From the NCBI GenBank assembly GCA_022448425.1, contig JAKVCY010000005.1:62001-126000 (forward strand): a stretch of 64,000 bases of DNA, written 5' to 3'. Positions 38,349-47,831 of this stretch are shown here, in pieces. The position numbers and the translations under genes are program-made. The stretch comes from Thalassotalea sp. GTDB lineage: Bacteria; Pseudomonadota; Gammaproteobacteria; Enterobacterales; Alteromonadaceae. Position 1 is the stretch's first letter, and every line of letters starts with the position of its first letter. The notes under the pieces were generated by a model. It had not been told where the DNA came from. It saw nothing but the letters and a program-made list of their open reading frames with translations, and did no database searches.

Positions 38349-39497
38349 TTAAACTATCCGTGTGCCTGCCACCCATGTCTGCTCGACATAAAGATCATCA
38401 TTAAGTAATACAAAGTCAGCACTAGAACCGACTGAAAGTTTTCCAATGTTAGGACTCTCATTGATGTATTGCGCTGGAAACAAGCTCGCCATTTGCAGTG
38501 ATTTGGTCAATGACACCTTCATACCGTGATGACAGTTCCTCACCGCTGTTGCCATATCCAACACAGATCCAGCGAGTTCGCCTGTGGTTGAAGTTAACTT
38601 TCCCTCTGCCAAGGTGACCTTGCGATCAAAAAAGTTAAATTCTTGTTCGTCAGTGCCTACAGGTGGCATGGCATCTGTGACTAAAAACAGCTTACCGTTC
38701 GGCTTTATTTTCTCGGCGAGTTGACAACTTTCAAATGCGACATGATGACCATCAACAATAATGCCGCATGCAGCACTATCATTTTGGAGTGCACACCCCA
38801 CCATACCGGGTGCTCGGCCTGTCAGTGGAGACATGGCGTTGTATAAGTGGGTAAAACCATCTGCGCCTGCTTCGATTGCTTTCTGGGCGGTGTGAACATC
38901 AGCATTGCTGTGCCCTAGACAAACCTTAATACCTAAGCTCACCATTTTCTTAATATCGCTCGTTAAAACGTTTTCAGGCGCAAGCGTAACAATGATTTTG
39001 CCAATATCTCGACGAGATAGTACCTGCCATTCCTGCTCAGAGATCGGGCGAATAAATTCAGCGCTATGTGCGCCCTTTTTGGCAACGGATAGGTGCGGCC
39101 CTTCGAAATGAACGCCCTTTATGCCTGTAATACTTGAAGCAATAGCCTCAGCTATCGCGTCTGCTGCAGCTGCCATTACCTCCACTTTATCGGTAATTAA
39201 GGTAGGCAACATTGCGGTTGTACCAAACTTGGCATGTGCGGCCATCATGGTTCTAATGCCCTCAACAGTGGGATTGCTGTTTAGTAACACTCCACCACCG
39301 CCGTTTACTTGCAAATCGACAAAGCCAGGCACCACAAAACTCTCTAGCACAATATCTTCAGTACCAAGTTGGGTGCCAATATCGATACCTTCAATACTGC
39401 CGTTTACAACCGTAAAACGCACATTATCCAGCAGCTGCTCACCATCAAATAAACGCTTGGCGAAGAACTGTTGTTGCTGATGTGTCGTCGTTGTCAT
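38349..39497 (-). CDS. nagA: N-acetylglucosamine-6-phosphate deacetylase
   Basis: NagA removes acetate from GlcNAc-6-phosphate. This amidohydrolase has 382 residues. Metal-site and catalytic motifs include GVHFEGPHLS, CLGHSNAD, GFTHLYNAMSP and LVTDAMPP (with the catalytic Asp). It lies between nagB-II and nagP. Confidence 0.95.
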   Translation of the reverse strand: MTTTTHQQQQFFAKRLFDGEQLLDNVRFTVVNGSIEGIDIGTQLGTEDIVLESFVVPGFVDLQVNGGGGVLLNSNPTVEGIRTMMAAHAKFGTTAMLPTLITDKVEVMAAAADAIAEAIASSITGIKGVHFEGPHLSVAKKGAHSAEFIRPISEQEWQVLSRRDIGKIIVTLAPENVLTSDIKKMVSLGIKVCLGHSNADVHTAQKAIEAGADGFTHLYNAMSPLTGRAPGMVGCALQNDSAACGIIVDGHHVAFESCQLAEKIKPNGKLFLVTDAMPPVGTDEQEFNFFDRKVTLAEGKLTSTTGELAGSVLDMATAVRNCHHGMKVSLTKSLQMASLFPAQYINESPNIGKLSVGSSADFVLLNDDLYVEQTWVAGTRIV

Positions 39498-39509
39498 AAA
39501 TTATCTCCG

Positions 39510-40508
39510 CTAGACGGTCTTAGTGACTTTCTTTAAGCCTTTCGGGCTATCAGGATTAAAGCCTCTAGCCACAGCTACATGTGCCACATCTAGGTAGAAA
39601 CGCTGCAGTACCACAAGCGGTGCCAATCTCGGGTGGATGCTATTATCTATTTGATTCAAATGAACAACATCGGCCCCTCTACTCGCTACTTCTTTGATTT
39701 GTTCTTCATGAGAGTTAGCGCTTTCGTCATTTACCGCGCAATTTAAAATAACTAAACCTTGCTCTACTAAAGTGACTGGTCCATGTAAAAACTCAGCACT
39801 GCTAAATGATTCAGCATGAATACTTGCAACTTCTTTAAGCTTCAGCGCCATTTCTTTCGAAACTGCAAAGCCTAGCCCTCGGCCAAGTACCACCATATTT
39901 TTAACGTTATCAAGAGACTCTGGCGTCAATTGAGGACCGCTCGCCACCATAGCAGCAAGTTGTTCAGGAAGTTGCTGTAACGCGTTAATCAGCGCCATAT
40001 TTTCAGTCCAATTTGCCGTTAGCTGCAGTAACGCCGAAAGCGTTGCTAAATAGCTTTTAGTTGCTGCTACTGAAATTTCTGCGCCCGCCTTTAGTGGAAT
40101 AAAGTCGTCAACCACCTCAGCTAAAGGAGAAGTTTCATCGTTAACCAAAGCAATACAATACGCGCCTGCATTTTTCGCCATTTCAGCTTGCGCAATAATG
40201 TCTGGGCTGCGGCCCGATTGCGAAATAACAATGACTAATGCACCTTTAAGCGCCAAGGTTTTACCATAAACACTCGCTACAGAAGGTGCTGCTGAGCTCA
40301 CCGGAACGCCAGCTTCAATTTCAATCAAGTACTTACCGAAGACGCCAGCGTGATCAGAAGACCCGCGACCAATAATCATTGCCATGTGCGGCTTAAATGC
40401 ACGCAATTTTTCACCGACATCAGCCATTAACTGGGCATTTTCGGCTAATTGTTCACGAATAATTTCAGGCGCTTGCGCAGCCTCTTGTTCCATAATGGTT
40501 TGTGTCAT
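39510..40508 (-). CDS. nagB-II: Glucosamine-6-phosphate deaminase, SIS type
   Basis: This is a double-SIS-domain protein (about 332 residues) that converts glucosamine-6-phosphate to fructose-6-phosphate and ammonia, replacing classical NagB. Phosphosugar-binding motifs are GRGSSDHAG and SQSGRSPDI in the first domain and GRGLGFA plus ESFSSAEFLHGP in the second. It lacks the glutaminase domain of GlmS. The start at 40508 (MTQTIMEQE) fits family starts better than the in-frame ATG at 40535. Confidence 0.92.
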   Translation of the reverse strand: MTQTIMEQEAAQAPEIIREQLAENAQLMADVGEKLRAFKPHMAMIIGRGSSDHAGVFGKYLIEIEAGVPVSSAAPSVASVYGKTLALKGALVIVISQSGRSPDIIAQAEMAKNAGAYCIALVNDETSPLAEVVDDFIPLKAGAEISVAATKSYLATLSALLQLTANWTENMALINALQQLPEQLAAMVASGPQLTPESLDNVKNMVVLGRGLGFAVSKEMALKLKEVASIHAESFSSAEFLHGPVTLVEQGLVILNCAVNDESANSHEEQIKEVASRGADVVHLNQIDNSIHPRLAPLVVLQRFYLDVAHVAVARGFNPDSPKGLKKVTKTV

Positions 40509-40556
40509 TGTCTTGTTCTCACTAAAACCTTGCATATAAATCGAGTGGGCTTATTT

Positions 40557-41444
40557 TTAAGCCTGCTGACGAGCGAAAATAACGGCGCCCATCTCTGGTG
40601 GAAAAGTTGGTGGAACAAGGCGCTGCTGCACGTCTGGCGAAAGCCAAGGTGTAATCAACGGACCAAGTCCACCAATGAGGGAGATATTTGGTGGCTGCTT
40701 AGTGAGTAACCTTTTAGCCACGCGACTGATGTAATCGGCACCTTCTTGAACGACCGCAGTCGCAACTGGGTCATCTTTTTGTGCGGCTTCAAATACTAGC
40801 CCCGCCATTTGTGCGTAGAATGCGGCAGGCTTGCCCGCAATCGCCTCAACCATCTCAACGGCATTTGATACCGCTAAATGACTCAGCACCGCATCAGTTA
40901 ACAACGTCGGCTCGACTAATTCATCCAGTGATAACAGCACCTGCTTCGCCGCTTGGAGTCCAACCCATGCACCACTGCCTTTGTCGCCATGTGGAAAGCC
41001 ATGAGCACCGACAATTTCGGAGACTCCATCTACGTGTACGAAGCCACAAGAGCCAGTACCTGTGATCATGACAGCACCATCTTGACCGTTGTGAGCACCT
41101 AAACAAGCAATCAGTAAATCGGTGGCTAAATGCATGTCTTTAAATGGATGTTGCCAATTATTCATTTGATCAAAGAGCACAGGCAGGTTGACACCAGCAA
41201 GACCTACACCTGCGGGAATTGAAGCGAGTAAATTCGCAGAGTAGCCTGCATCAATTAGTGCCAGTCGTGCCGATTCAGTAATCGATTGAGTCGCCTGCTC
41301 AAATCCATGCAATGGATTAGCAGGGCCCGAAATACCAGTACCCAAAATATGATTATGTTCGTTGACTAAAATGGCTTTACACTTTGTACCGCCACCGTCT
41401 ATGCCGATAAATAGCCCCTGAACCTTATTGCTATCGTCTAGCAT
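40557..41444 (-). CDS. nagK: N-acetylglucosamine kinase, BadF/BadG type
   Basis: This ATP-dependent kinase makes GlcNAc-6-phosphate after non-PTS uptake. It has 295 residues of the ASKHA fold: phosphate-1 loop GIDGGGTKCKA (14-24), MITGTGSCGF for phosphate 2, and the ISLIGGLGPL adenosine motif near the C-terminus. It is second in the operon, after the hexosaminidase gene. Confidence 0.92.
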   Translation of the reverse strand: MLDDSNKVQGLFIGIDGGGTKCKAILVNEHNHILGTGISGPANPLHGFEQATQSITESARLALIDAGYSANLLASIPAGVGLAGVNLPVLFDQMNNWQHPFKDMHLATDLLIACLGAHNGQDGAVMITGTGSCGFVHVDGVSEIVGAHGFPHGDKGSGAWVGLQAAKQVLLSLDELVEPTLLTDAVLSHLAVSNAVEMVEAIAGKPAAFYAQMAGLVFEAAQKDDPVATAVVQEGADYISRVAKRLLTKQPPNISLIGGLGPLITPWLSPDVQQRLVPPTFPPEMGAVIFARQQA

Positions 41445-41531
41445 AATAACCCCAATTTCTTGATTGCTTTGTCATTACTTTTTCTAAGAATTTGTCTAAG
41501 CATGATTTAATTCTTCTTTTATAAAGGCCAT

Positions 41532-44363
41532 CTATTGCACGTTTGCTGTGGGCACTTCCAGCGCTAGTGCCCGCCCTTTACGTTGTCCTTGGTAATCAGT
41601 TGCGCGAATCAGTACTTTTCCACTCACTGCTACAGGTGTTTGATATGGCTGCCACTCTGAATCGTCAACCTTGTATTCTGTAGCAAGACCTGGGTAAGCA
41701 GTATTGATATGCAACTTACCGTCAATCACTTTCCCGCCTACCGTCGGTAAGCGGTAATGCACATTACTTAGCGACAACTTCGCTAATTCTTTATGTCCAA
41801 GTGTATAAGCGAAACGATACCAATCCTGATCTCGCTGCTGGTAAGCCTGAGCTGAGATATGGCCGCTGTTTTTATCGAAGCGCTTGCCTTGATAATCGTA
41901 CGGCAAGGCCCATGCTGGGCTATGCCAAGCACGTTCCGCTAAAGCAAGTAAGCGTGGGAACAATTTGTATTCGGCGGTGTTGTCTGTTCGCGTGTTTTCA
42001 CTCCAAAGCTGTCCTTGCAAGCCAAGGAATGTAACCCCTTGATTTAGTGGCGCGGATGTAAGTTTACCGGATTTATCCTTCAACACACGATCATCAGCCA
42101 CATATGGATTATCTTCGCGATCTAACATCCACTCTGCATTTGCAGGTAGATTATCTGGCATAAAGTTAAATAGTTTTTGGCTGTTGATTTGTCGTGACGC
42201 CCAATAGTACCCATGTTCCTTTGGATCGGCTTCGTAAGGGAAGTCGAAGTATGTGACATCTGGGCTTGAAACAACAATTTGCCAATTGTAATTTGCCAGC
42301 TCATGCGCTGACTTATGCCCTTCCCATGCCAGTGGATGCCATGCGTTAGCTTGAATGACCGTCGGCATATTATCAGGGTTTGTATGTTCTAAGCCATCAA
42401 TCCATGCAGCCGCTTCAATACCTAAGTCTGCCAGCATGTTGGCGACACGTTCAACAAAATAAGCACCTAACTCTTTTGCACTGGCAATTTCTGCATCGTG
42501 CTCAGCCAAAAATGTCTGGCAAGCAGGAGAGTCTAACCAAGCACCAGCAGTTTCATCCGCACCTATATGGTAGCGAGTTAAAGGCTGTCCAGCGTCAGCA
42601 TGAATAGCTTTAACGTCTGTCATTACACGCTCAATGAACCGGTATGAAGAGTCTAAACAAACGTTAATCGTATTATCGTTGTAATACTGCACCGATGAAT
42701 AGACCGTTTTGTCTAGCGGGTCGTGCAGTAAAAACTCCAACGCTTTGTCTTCTTGCTCTAATGCCATGTAGTTTTGATAGCGAGCTGCCATTGCTTTTAC
42801 GGCGGCACGTGAATGCCCAGGCATATCTAGTGACGGTATAACGTGAATATGACGTGCCGTTGCGGCTGCTAGAATCTCTGTGTAATCAGCCACCGAGTAG
42901 TAACCGTTAACATCACTGCTGGCATCGACACCCGCGCCCAATTGCGGGAGCAGACAAGTAGTTTCGGAAGGGTCAAAACAGCGCTTACTACTGACTTCAG
43001 TAAGTTCAGGTAAACTTGGAATTTCTAATCGCCAGCCTTCATCATCGCCAAGGTGAAGATGCAATTTATTGAGCTTGTAAGCAGCCATTTGATCTAACAA
43101 ATCAAGAATAAAGGCTTTACTGCGGAAATTACGGGCTACATCAACAAGTAAGCCACGGAAACCATAATGAGGCTCATCAGTCACAGTCATTTGTGGCAGT
43201 GTATTGGAATCTAGCACCTTGATAGACGCTAGAGACTGCAAACCATAAAATAAGCCACTCATCTCACCTGCCGATACATCAATACCTGTCGACGTTATCT
43301 TTAAAGTGTAACTGCCTAACCTCTCTTGAGAATCTTTTAATGGGTTGCCTTCGTCTGCGGTCAGGCGCAAGTTAAGTGGCAAGCCATCATCGCTAAATGT
43401 AACACCAAGCGAAGATAAACGCGCAAGCGCTACATCGATACTTTCATCGTCTTGGCGAACTTCATCTGACACTTTCCAATTAACTGTTAGGCCTTTATTG
43501 ATATCAACAGAGCCGCCCGTTAATGTGCTTCGCTTGGGTGCAGGAACGATACGTGATGCAACATTAAATGCAGGGCCTTCTTCTTGTGCCCAAGCATTAA
43601 TCGATTCATTACGTTCAAATAATTTCTCTGCGGTTAGCCATTCTGTCTTGTCATTTGCGGTACGCTTAAACTGACGTGTTTCATCAGTGTAAGGGACAAC
43701 GTAAGGCAAAACTTCTAACCCTGTTTCAGCGTCGATTTGCACTTTCGTTGATGCTATCACTCGTGGCATAAGCTCAGCCGACTCGCCAGCAAGGATGTAG
43801 TTTGGTAGCGTATCTGTTTCGGATAACGACCAGAAATTTGCTCTAAACGTGATTGATTTAGTCTCGCCTGTTGTAAAGCCAGTAAAGTTCTCTTTTAACG
43901 TAATCTTATGCAGATCACCGTTGATATGGGTAATACTCGCCCAATCACTTTCATAAGATTGCACTGGCAATATCTGGCTAAAATAGATAGCCCAATCATC
44001 GACTAAGATAGTGTCTGGTGCAGTAAAGTTAAGTACAACTTCAAAACAAGCACCGTCGGCTGTATCTGGGTCACACTTATCCGTTGGAATGTTGGTTTTC
44101 TGTTGGTAATGAACAACAAGCATTTCAGCAATCTTATCTAGATCAGCTTGAGTCGCTCGAGAAAGTAATTGCGTCTCCGCTAACTTAGCTTCTTCACTAG
44201 CTTCTACTTTGCTCTCTACCGCGCTTTTAGTTGCAGTTACGGCTACTTTATTTTCAGTTGCTGTACTTTCAGTTTCACTCGAGTTTTGGCCACAGCCTGC
44301 GAGCAACAAACTTGCGAAAATTGCACTACTGATAAGATTCTTTTTAACGACAATATTGTTCAT
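41532..44363 (-). CDS. GH20 beta-N-acetylhexosaminidase lipoprotein
   Basis: This enzyme releases N-acetylglucosamine from chitooligosaccharides in the envelope. It has 943 residues with lipoprotein signal LLLAGC (Cys 24). Domain order: an N-terminal carbohydrate-binding domain with a disulfide (about 100-240), a GH20b-type domain (about 260-400), the GH20 barrel (about 405-800) and a C-terminal Ig-like domain. The catalytic pair Asp603-Glu604 sits in HIGADETAGAW. It is the first gene of the leftward hex-nagK-nagB-II-nagA-nagP operon, preceded by a NagR-type palindrome. Confidence 0.94.
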   Translation of the reverse strand: MNNIVVKKNLISSAIFASLLLAGCGQNSSETESTATENKVAVTATKSAVESKVEASEEAKLAETQLLSRATQADLDKIAEMLVVHYQQKTNIPTDKCDPDTADGACFEVVLNFTAPDTILVDDWAIYFSQILPVQSYESDWASITHINGDLHKITLKENFTGFTTGETKSITFRANFWSLSETDTLPNYILAGESAELMPRVIASTKVQIDAETGLEVLPYVVPYTDETRQFKRTANDKTEWLTAEKLFERNESINAWAQEEGPAFNVASRIVPAPKRSTLTGGSVDINKGLTVNWKVSDEVRQDDESIDVALARLSSLGVTFSDDGLPLNLRLTADEGNPLKDSQERLGSYTLKITSTGIDVSAGEMSGLFYGLQSLASIKVLDSNTLPQMTVTDEPHYGFRGLLVDVARNFRSKAFILDLLDQMAAYKLNKLHLHLGDDEGWRLEIPSLPELTEVSSKRCFDPSETTCLLPQLGAGVDASSDVNGYYSVADYTEILAAATARHIHVIPSLDMPGHSRAAVKAMAARYQNYMALEQEDKALEFLLHDPLDKTVYSSVQYYNDNTINVCLDSSYRFIERVMTDVKAIHADAGQPLTRYHIGADETAGAWLDSPACQTFLAEHDAEIASAKELGAYFVERVANMLADLGIEAAAWIDGLEHTNPDNMPTVIQANAWHPLAWEGHKSAHELANYNWQIVVSSPDVTYFDFPYEADPKEHGYYWASRQINSQKLFNFMPDNLPANAEWMLDREDNPYVADDRVLKDKSGKLTSAPLNQGVTFLGLQGQLWSENTRTDNTAEYKLFPRLLALAERAWHSPAWALPYDYQGKRFDKNSGHISAQAYQQRDQDWYRFAYTLGHKELAKLSLSNVHYRLPTVGGKVIDGKLHINTAYPGLATEYKVDDSEWQPYQTPVAVSGKVLIRATDYQGQRKGRALALEVPTANVQ

Positions 44364-44406
44364 TTGTTACTCAACATAAATTAACCAATGACTATAAGAT
44401 ACCAAC

Positions 44407-44424
44407 TTTGACAGCGCTGTCAAA
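44407..44424. promoter_or_regulatory. NagR-type operator, hexosaminidase/sulfotransferase
   Basis: TTTGACAGCGCTGTCAAA is a perfect 18-base palindrome in the 127-base gap between the divergent GH20 operon and the sulfotransferase gene. It matches the LacI-type NagR operator pattern TGACARCGYTGTCA known from Shewanella and relatives. The regulator gene is at 53427. Its position allows control of both directions. Confidence 0.88.
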
Positions 44425-44490
44425 ATTAAATTAACATTCTTTTATGTTAAAAAGGAATAAAACAAAAATTAGAAAAGTTATAGTAGAGAA

Positions 44491-46107
44491 ATGACTGATA
44501 AAAACTTGCTAACACTGACCATAAATCAACATCAAAATGCTTACACGTTCGAGCAAGCCTTTAGTTTATGCAAGCAACTTTTAGTCAACAAATCCCCCAA
44601 TTTTGACGGCATATTACGTCAAGTTGTCGATAACGTATCACTAGAGCACAATCATAAAAAGCATTTTTTTCAGCTCGCATTTAATGTTTATTTACAACGA
44701 AAGCAGTATTCAAATTTGCTCGAAATTAGTGAAGTTGCAATCAAAAAATTTGATACAAAAGACGAAAATAGTCAGTGGGCTGATGCATTTTATGCGAATG
44801 CTGTTGCAAATAGATACCTTCGTAACCCTGAATACGCTAAAGACTCACTCGAAAATGCCGTCAAGATCGATCCAAAACAACCGAGTTGGATACGATTATT
44901 GGCTACAATGGAAAAGGAATTGGGCCACTTTGATAAGGCGTTAAAACACCTCGACACATGTGTTGCGCTTAGCCCAAATGATGCTGAAAGTTACTGGCTC
45001 AGAAGTGATTTAAGTCGCGAACTATCGGCATCTGCACTGTCAGACCTTGAGGATCTAGCTAACCTTGAGGGTACACAAGGCACCAATTACAGTGCTAATC
45101 ATAGTGAGAATCGTTCGGCTGGCGATAACTTAAAAAACCGTGCTTACGCATGCTTCACACTATTTCGCTACCATCAAAGCAACCAAGATCATCAAACTGC
45201 GTTTAGCTACCTAACGCTCGGAAATAAACTATTTGCTGATTGCTACATATTGCCAGCAGCGCAAAAAGCAATACCTTCAGTTAAACAAGAGCATCAAGCA
45301 ATTTCAGACATTTTCTGTGCCACCTTCTTAAAAGCTGTTCATTATGAGGAAAGCGATGCATTAGAAGCTGTTGACTCTCTTGGTGAAAAGTCATTATTTA
45401 TTTGCGGTATGCCACGTGCTGGCACCACCTTAATCGAACAGATTTTGGCAAGCCACAGCGACATAAACGCTGGTGACGAATTATTTTATCTGGCTGAAGC
45501 AAGCCAAGAAGTCTTGAGATCAAATACAGCTGAAAAGTCGCAAAAGCCTTTTCCTTTTTGGGCACCAGCATTAACACAGTCACAATGGAGAAATATCGGG
45601 CACCGTTATATACAAAAATGCCAACCTTTAGCGCAAGGCAAATATCTAACCGATAAAATGCCACTTAATTACAAAGCACTTGGGATTATTGCCAAGGCGC
45701 TTCCTAAAGCGAAAGTCATTTACTGCCAACGCAATAAGCAAGATACAATTTGGGGCTGTTACCAGCAAATTTTAGGGCAAGGCAACACCTTTAGTTTTGA
45801 CTTAGATGATTTGGCTGTGCAGTTTGACGCCCATCGCTCGCTAATGAATCACTGGCTAACAGCGCTAGAAGAAATGATATTTGTTTTAGACTATCCACAA
45901 CTCATTGAGCAACCGGAAGTGACTGTTAAGCAACTGTGTGAATTTATTGGCATTGAATTTCAAACCGAGATGTTAGATTTTTATCAGAACAACCAGCCCG
46001 TTCATACCGTATCTAGCACTCAGGTGAGAGAGCCGTTAACCAGTCGCTATCATCAGCAATGGCGAGCTTATAGAGCATTTTTGCCTGACAGCTTCTTCAA
46101 CGACTAA
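44491..46107 (+). CDS. TPR-containing sulfotransferase
   Basis: This protein has 538 residues and no signal peptide. The N-terminal half (about 25-270) consists of TPR-like helix repeats (for example AFYANAVANRYLRNPEYAKDS; HFDKALKHLDTCVALSPNDAES). The C-terminal half is a PAPS-dependent sulfotransferase fold: the phosphosulfate loop FICGMPRAGTTLIEQIL (Gly306 onward), then LTDKMPLN and YCQRNKQDTIWGCY for the 3'-phosphate site. The acceptor is unknown. It is transcribed divergently from the hexosaminidase operon across a NagR-type operator and converges on the halogenase genes, a set often seen together in marine chitin or glycan loci. Confidence 0.9.
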   Translation: MTDKNLLTLTINQHQNAYTFEQAFSLCKQLLVNKSPNFDGILRQVVDNVSLEHNHKKHFFQLAFNVYLQRKQYSNLLEISEVAIKKFDTKDENSQWADAFYANAVANRYLRNPEYAKDSLENAVKIDPKQPSWIRLLATMEKELGHFDKALKHLDTCVALSPNDAESYWLRSDLSRELSASALSDLEDLANLEGTQGTNYSANHSENRSAGDNLKNRAYACFTLFRYHQSNQDHQTAFSYLTLGNKLFADCYILPAAQKAIPSVKQEHQAISDIFCATFLKAVHYEESDALEAVDSLGEKSLFICGMPRAGTTLIEQILASHSDINAGDELFYLAEASQEVLRSNTAEKSQKPFPFWAPALTQSQWRNIGHRYIQKCQPLAQGKYLTDKMPLNYKALGIIAKALPKAKVIYCQRNKQDTIWGCYQQILGQGNTFSFDLDDLAVQFDAHRSLMNHWLTALEEMIFVLDYPQLIEQPEVTVKQLCEFIGIEFQTEMLDFYQNNQPVHTVSSTQVREPLTSRYHQQWRAYRAFLPDSFFND

Positions 46108-46128
46108 GCTATGATTCACAAAAAAGTA

Positions 46129-47790
46129 TTAAAGCTTTTTAAAACCGTACTGCTTTATTTTATTGATTAACTCGCGATTGCTAGGAAGATGTTTAAGAGC
46201 TTGTTCACTTTGTTGTTCAAGCCACTGTCGATAAGTGTCTGCCCGCGCCACCTGATTGGTTTTAGTACTCAATAATCCGCTTGCTGTTGGATAACGCATA
46301 CCGTATAGCACATACAAATAGTTTTCGAGATTAAATATTTCAACACCACTGAAGAAGTCATACTCCGTTGGTGGTTGATAACGCCAACGCTCAAGACGTT
46401 CTTGTAAGCTATCAGGAATGGATTTAGGCGCTCGATTGTCCAACCAAAAATCACTGTCGTCTCGTTTAGAAATACAGTAGTGAAGCTTAATAAAATCAAT
46501 TACTTTGTCCCAACTTTCTCTCATGCGTTGGTTAAATAAGTTTGCGATTAGTGGCATTTCGGCTCGACACGTTGGAAATTGCTCCGCCAGCATCTTTGCC
46601 GTAACATCAAAAACAAGTAAACCTGTTGCCTCAAGCGGCTCAACAAAGCCCTGTGAAAGACCCAATGCAACACAGTTGTTTTGCCAAAACTTTTCTCGAT
46701 AGCCGACTTTCATTTTGATGACACGAGTATTGATGTCTTGGGGCTTTATCGTCCCAACATTATCTGATCTATTGCCCAGAGCACTCGAAGATTCAACATA
46801 GTTACGCAGCGTTTGCTCGGCTTGTTCATGGCTAGTGTGATTCGATGAATAGACATGGCCAACACCTCGACGGGTCTGTAGGCCAATATCCCAAATCCAA
46901 CCTGCAGTTTGCGCAATAGAAACGGTATGACTAACGATATCAGCTTGTGGATCTCGATACGGTACTTGCATCACCACAGCATGATCAGCGAACAGTGCAT
47001 CTGACTTATCAATAAAAGGCACATTCAATTTATCGCCGATTAGTAGTGCAGAGAAACCAGTACAATCAATAAAAAGATCGCCTGCAACTGTGCCCGCTGT
47101 ATCAGTTTCTACCGAAATAATGTCACCATTGTCTGCTTGCAAGACATTCACTACCTCAGCGAGCACATGTTTAACACCAAGGCGCTCTGTCGCATTTCGA
47201 GTCAGTAACGCTGAAAACTTACCTGCATCGAGGTGATAAGCATATGCAGTATTACCCTGATATTCAGGGGTCGTAATTTGCTTTGGTGCTAAGCCAGCAT
47301 CACAAATTTTCCCTTGAAGAGCTACGTAATCGACGTAGCTAGTAGATGGGCTCTCGCCTGAACCTGAAGCTAGTCCTGAACCTTGTGTTTGTTCTTGATG
47401 AGCCTTCAGCCAATAAGGTGTCAGATCAACGTCGTGAATATGTGGGTAATCGAAAATATGATGATAATAGTCAGGTTCGCCAGCGACGGGATTATGAAGC
47501 CAATCAACGAATTTAATACCCTGTTTAAAGGTTGCGTCGCATTCGCGTATAAAGTCGGTTTCGCTGATACCAAGTGCTTGTAAAGATTGGCGCATCATAG
47601 GCACCGTCCCCTCACCTACCCCGACAGTCGGAATATTAGGTGACTCGATAAGCGTAACGTTAACGCCTTCAGAGGTGTTAGTTGCTAAATTATTCGCTAA
47701 ATGGTTCGCCGCTAGCCAGCCTGCTGTTCCGCCACCAACAATCACAACCTGCTTTATTAATCCATTGTTAGTTTGTTGACTTGCGGACAT
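46129..47790 (-). CDS. Flavin-dependent tryptophan-halogenase-like protein 1
   Basis: This is a 553-residue FAD-dependent protein of the PrnA/RebH family. The FAD motif is GGGTAG (19-24), the second motif is GVGEGTVP, and Lys89 in ATFKQGIKF corresponds to the catalytic lysine (Lys79 in PrnA, from memory). The catalytic glutamate region EPLEATG is present. The halogenase hallmark WxWxIP reads WIWDIG (from 298), with Pro replaced. The real substrate is unknown; free tryptophan is unlikely given the context. It is last in the leftward TonB receptor-SapC-halogenase cluster. Confidence 0.88.
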   Translation of the reverse strand: MSASQQTNNGLIKQVVIVGGGTAGWLAANHLANNLATNTSEGVNVTLIESPNIPTVGVGEGTVPMMRQSLQALGISETDFIRECDATFKQGIKFVDWLHNPVAGEPDYYHHIFDYPHIHDVDLTPYWLKAHQEQTQGSGLASGSGESPSTSYVDYVALQGKICDAGLAPKQITTPEYQGNTAYAYHLDAGKFSALLTRNATERLGVKHVLAEVVNVLQADNGDIISVETDTAGTVAGDLFIDCTGFSALLIGDKLNVPFIDKSDALFADHAVVMQVPYRDPQADIVSHTVSIAQTAGWIWDIGLQTRRGVGHVYSSNHTSHEQAEQTLRNYVESSSALGNRSDNVGTIKPQDINTRVIKMKVGYREKFWQNNCVALGLSQGFVEPLEATGLLVFDVTAKMLAEQFPTCRAEMPLIANLFNQRMRESWDKVIDFIKLHYCISKRDDSDFWLDNRAPKSIPDSLQERLERWRYQPPTEYDFFSGVEIFNLENYLYVLYGMRYPTASGLLSTKTNQVARADTYRQWLEQQSEQALKHLPSNRELINKIKQYGFKKL

Positions 47791-47831
47791 AAGGTTTACC
47801 TCACAATTAATAGGTAGCTAGTACTTAATGC

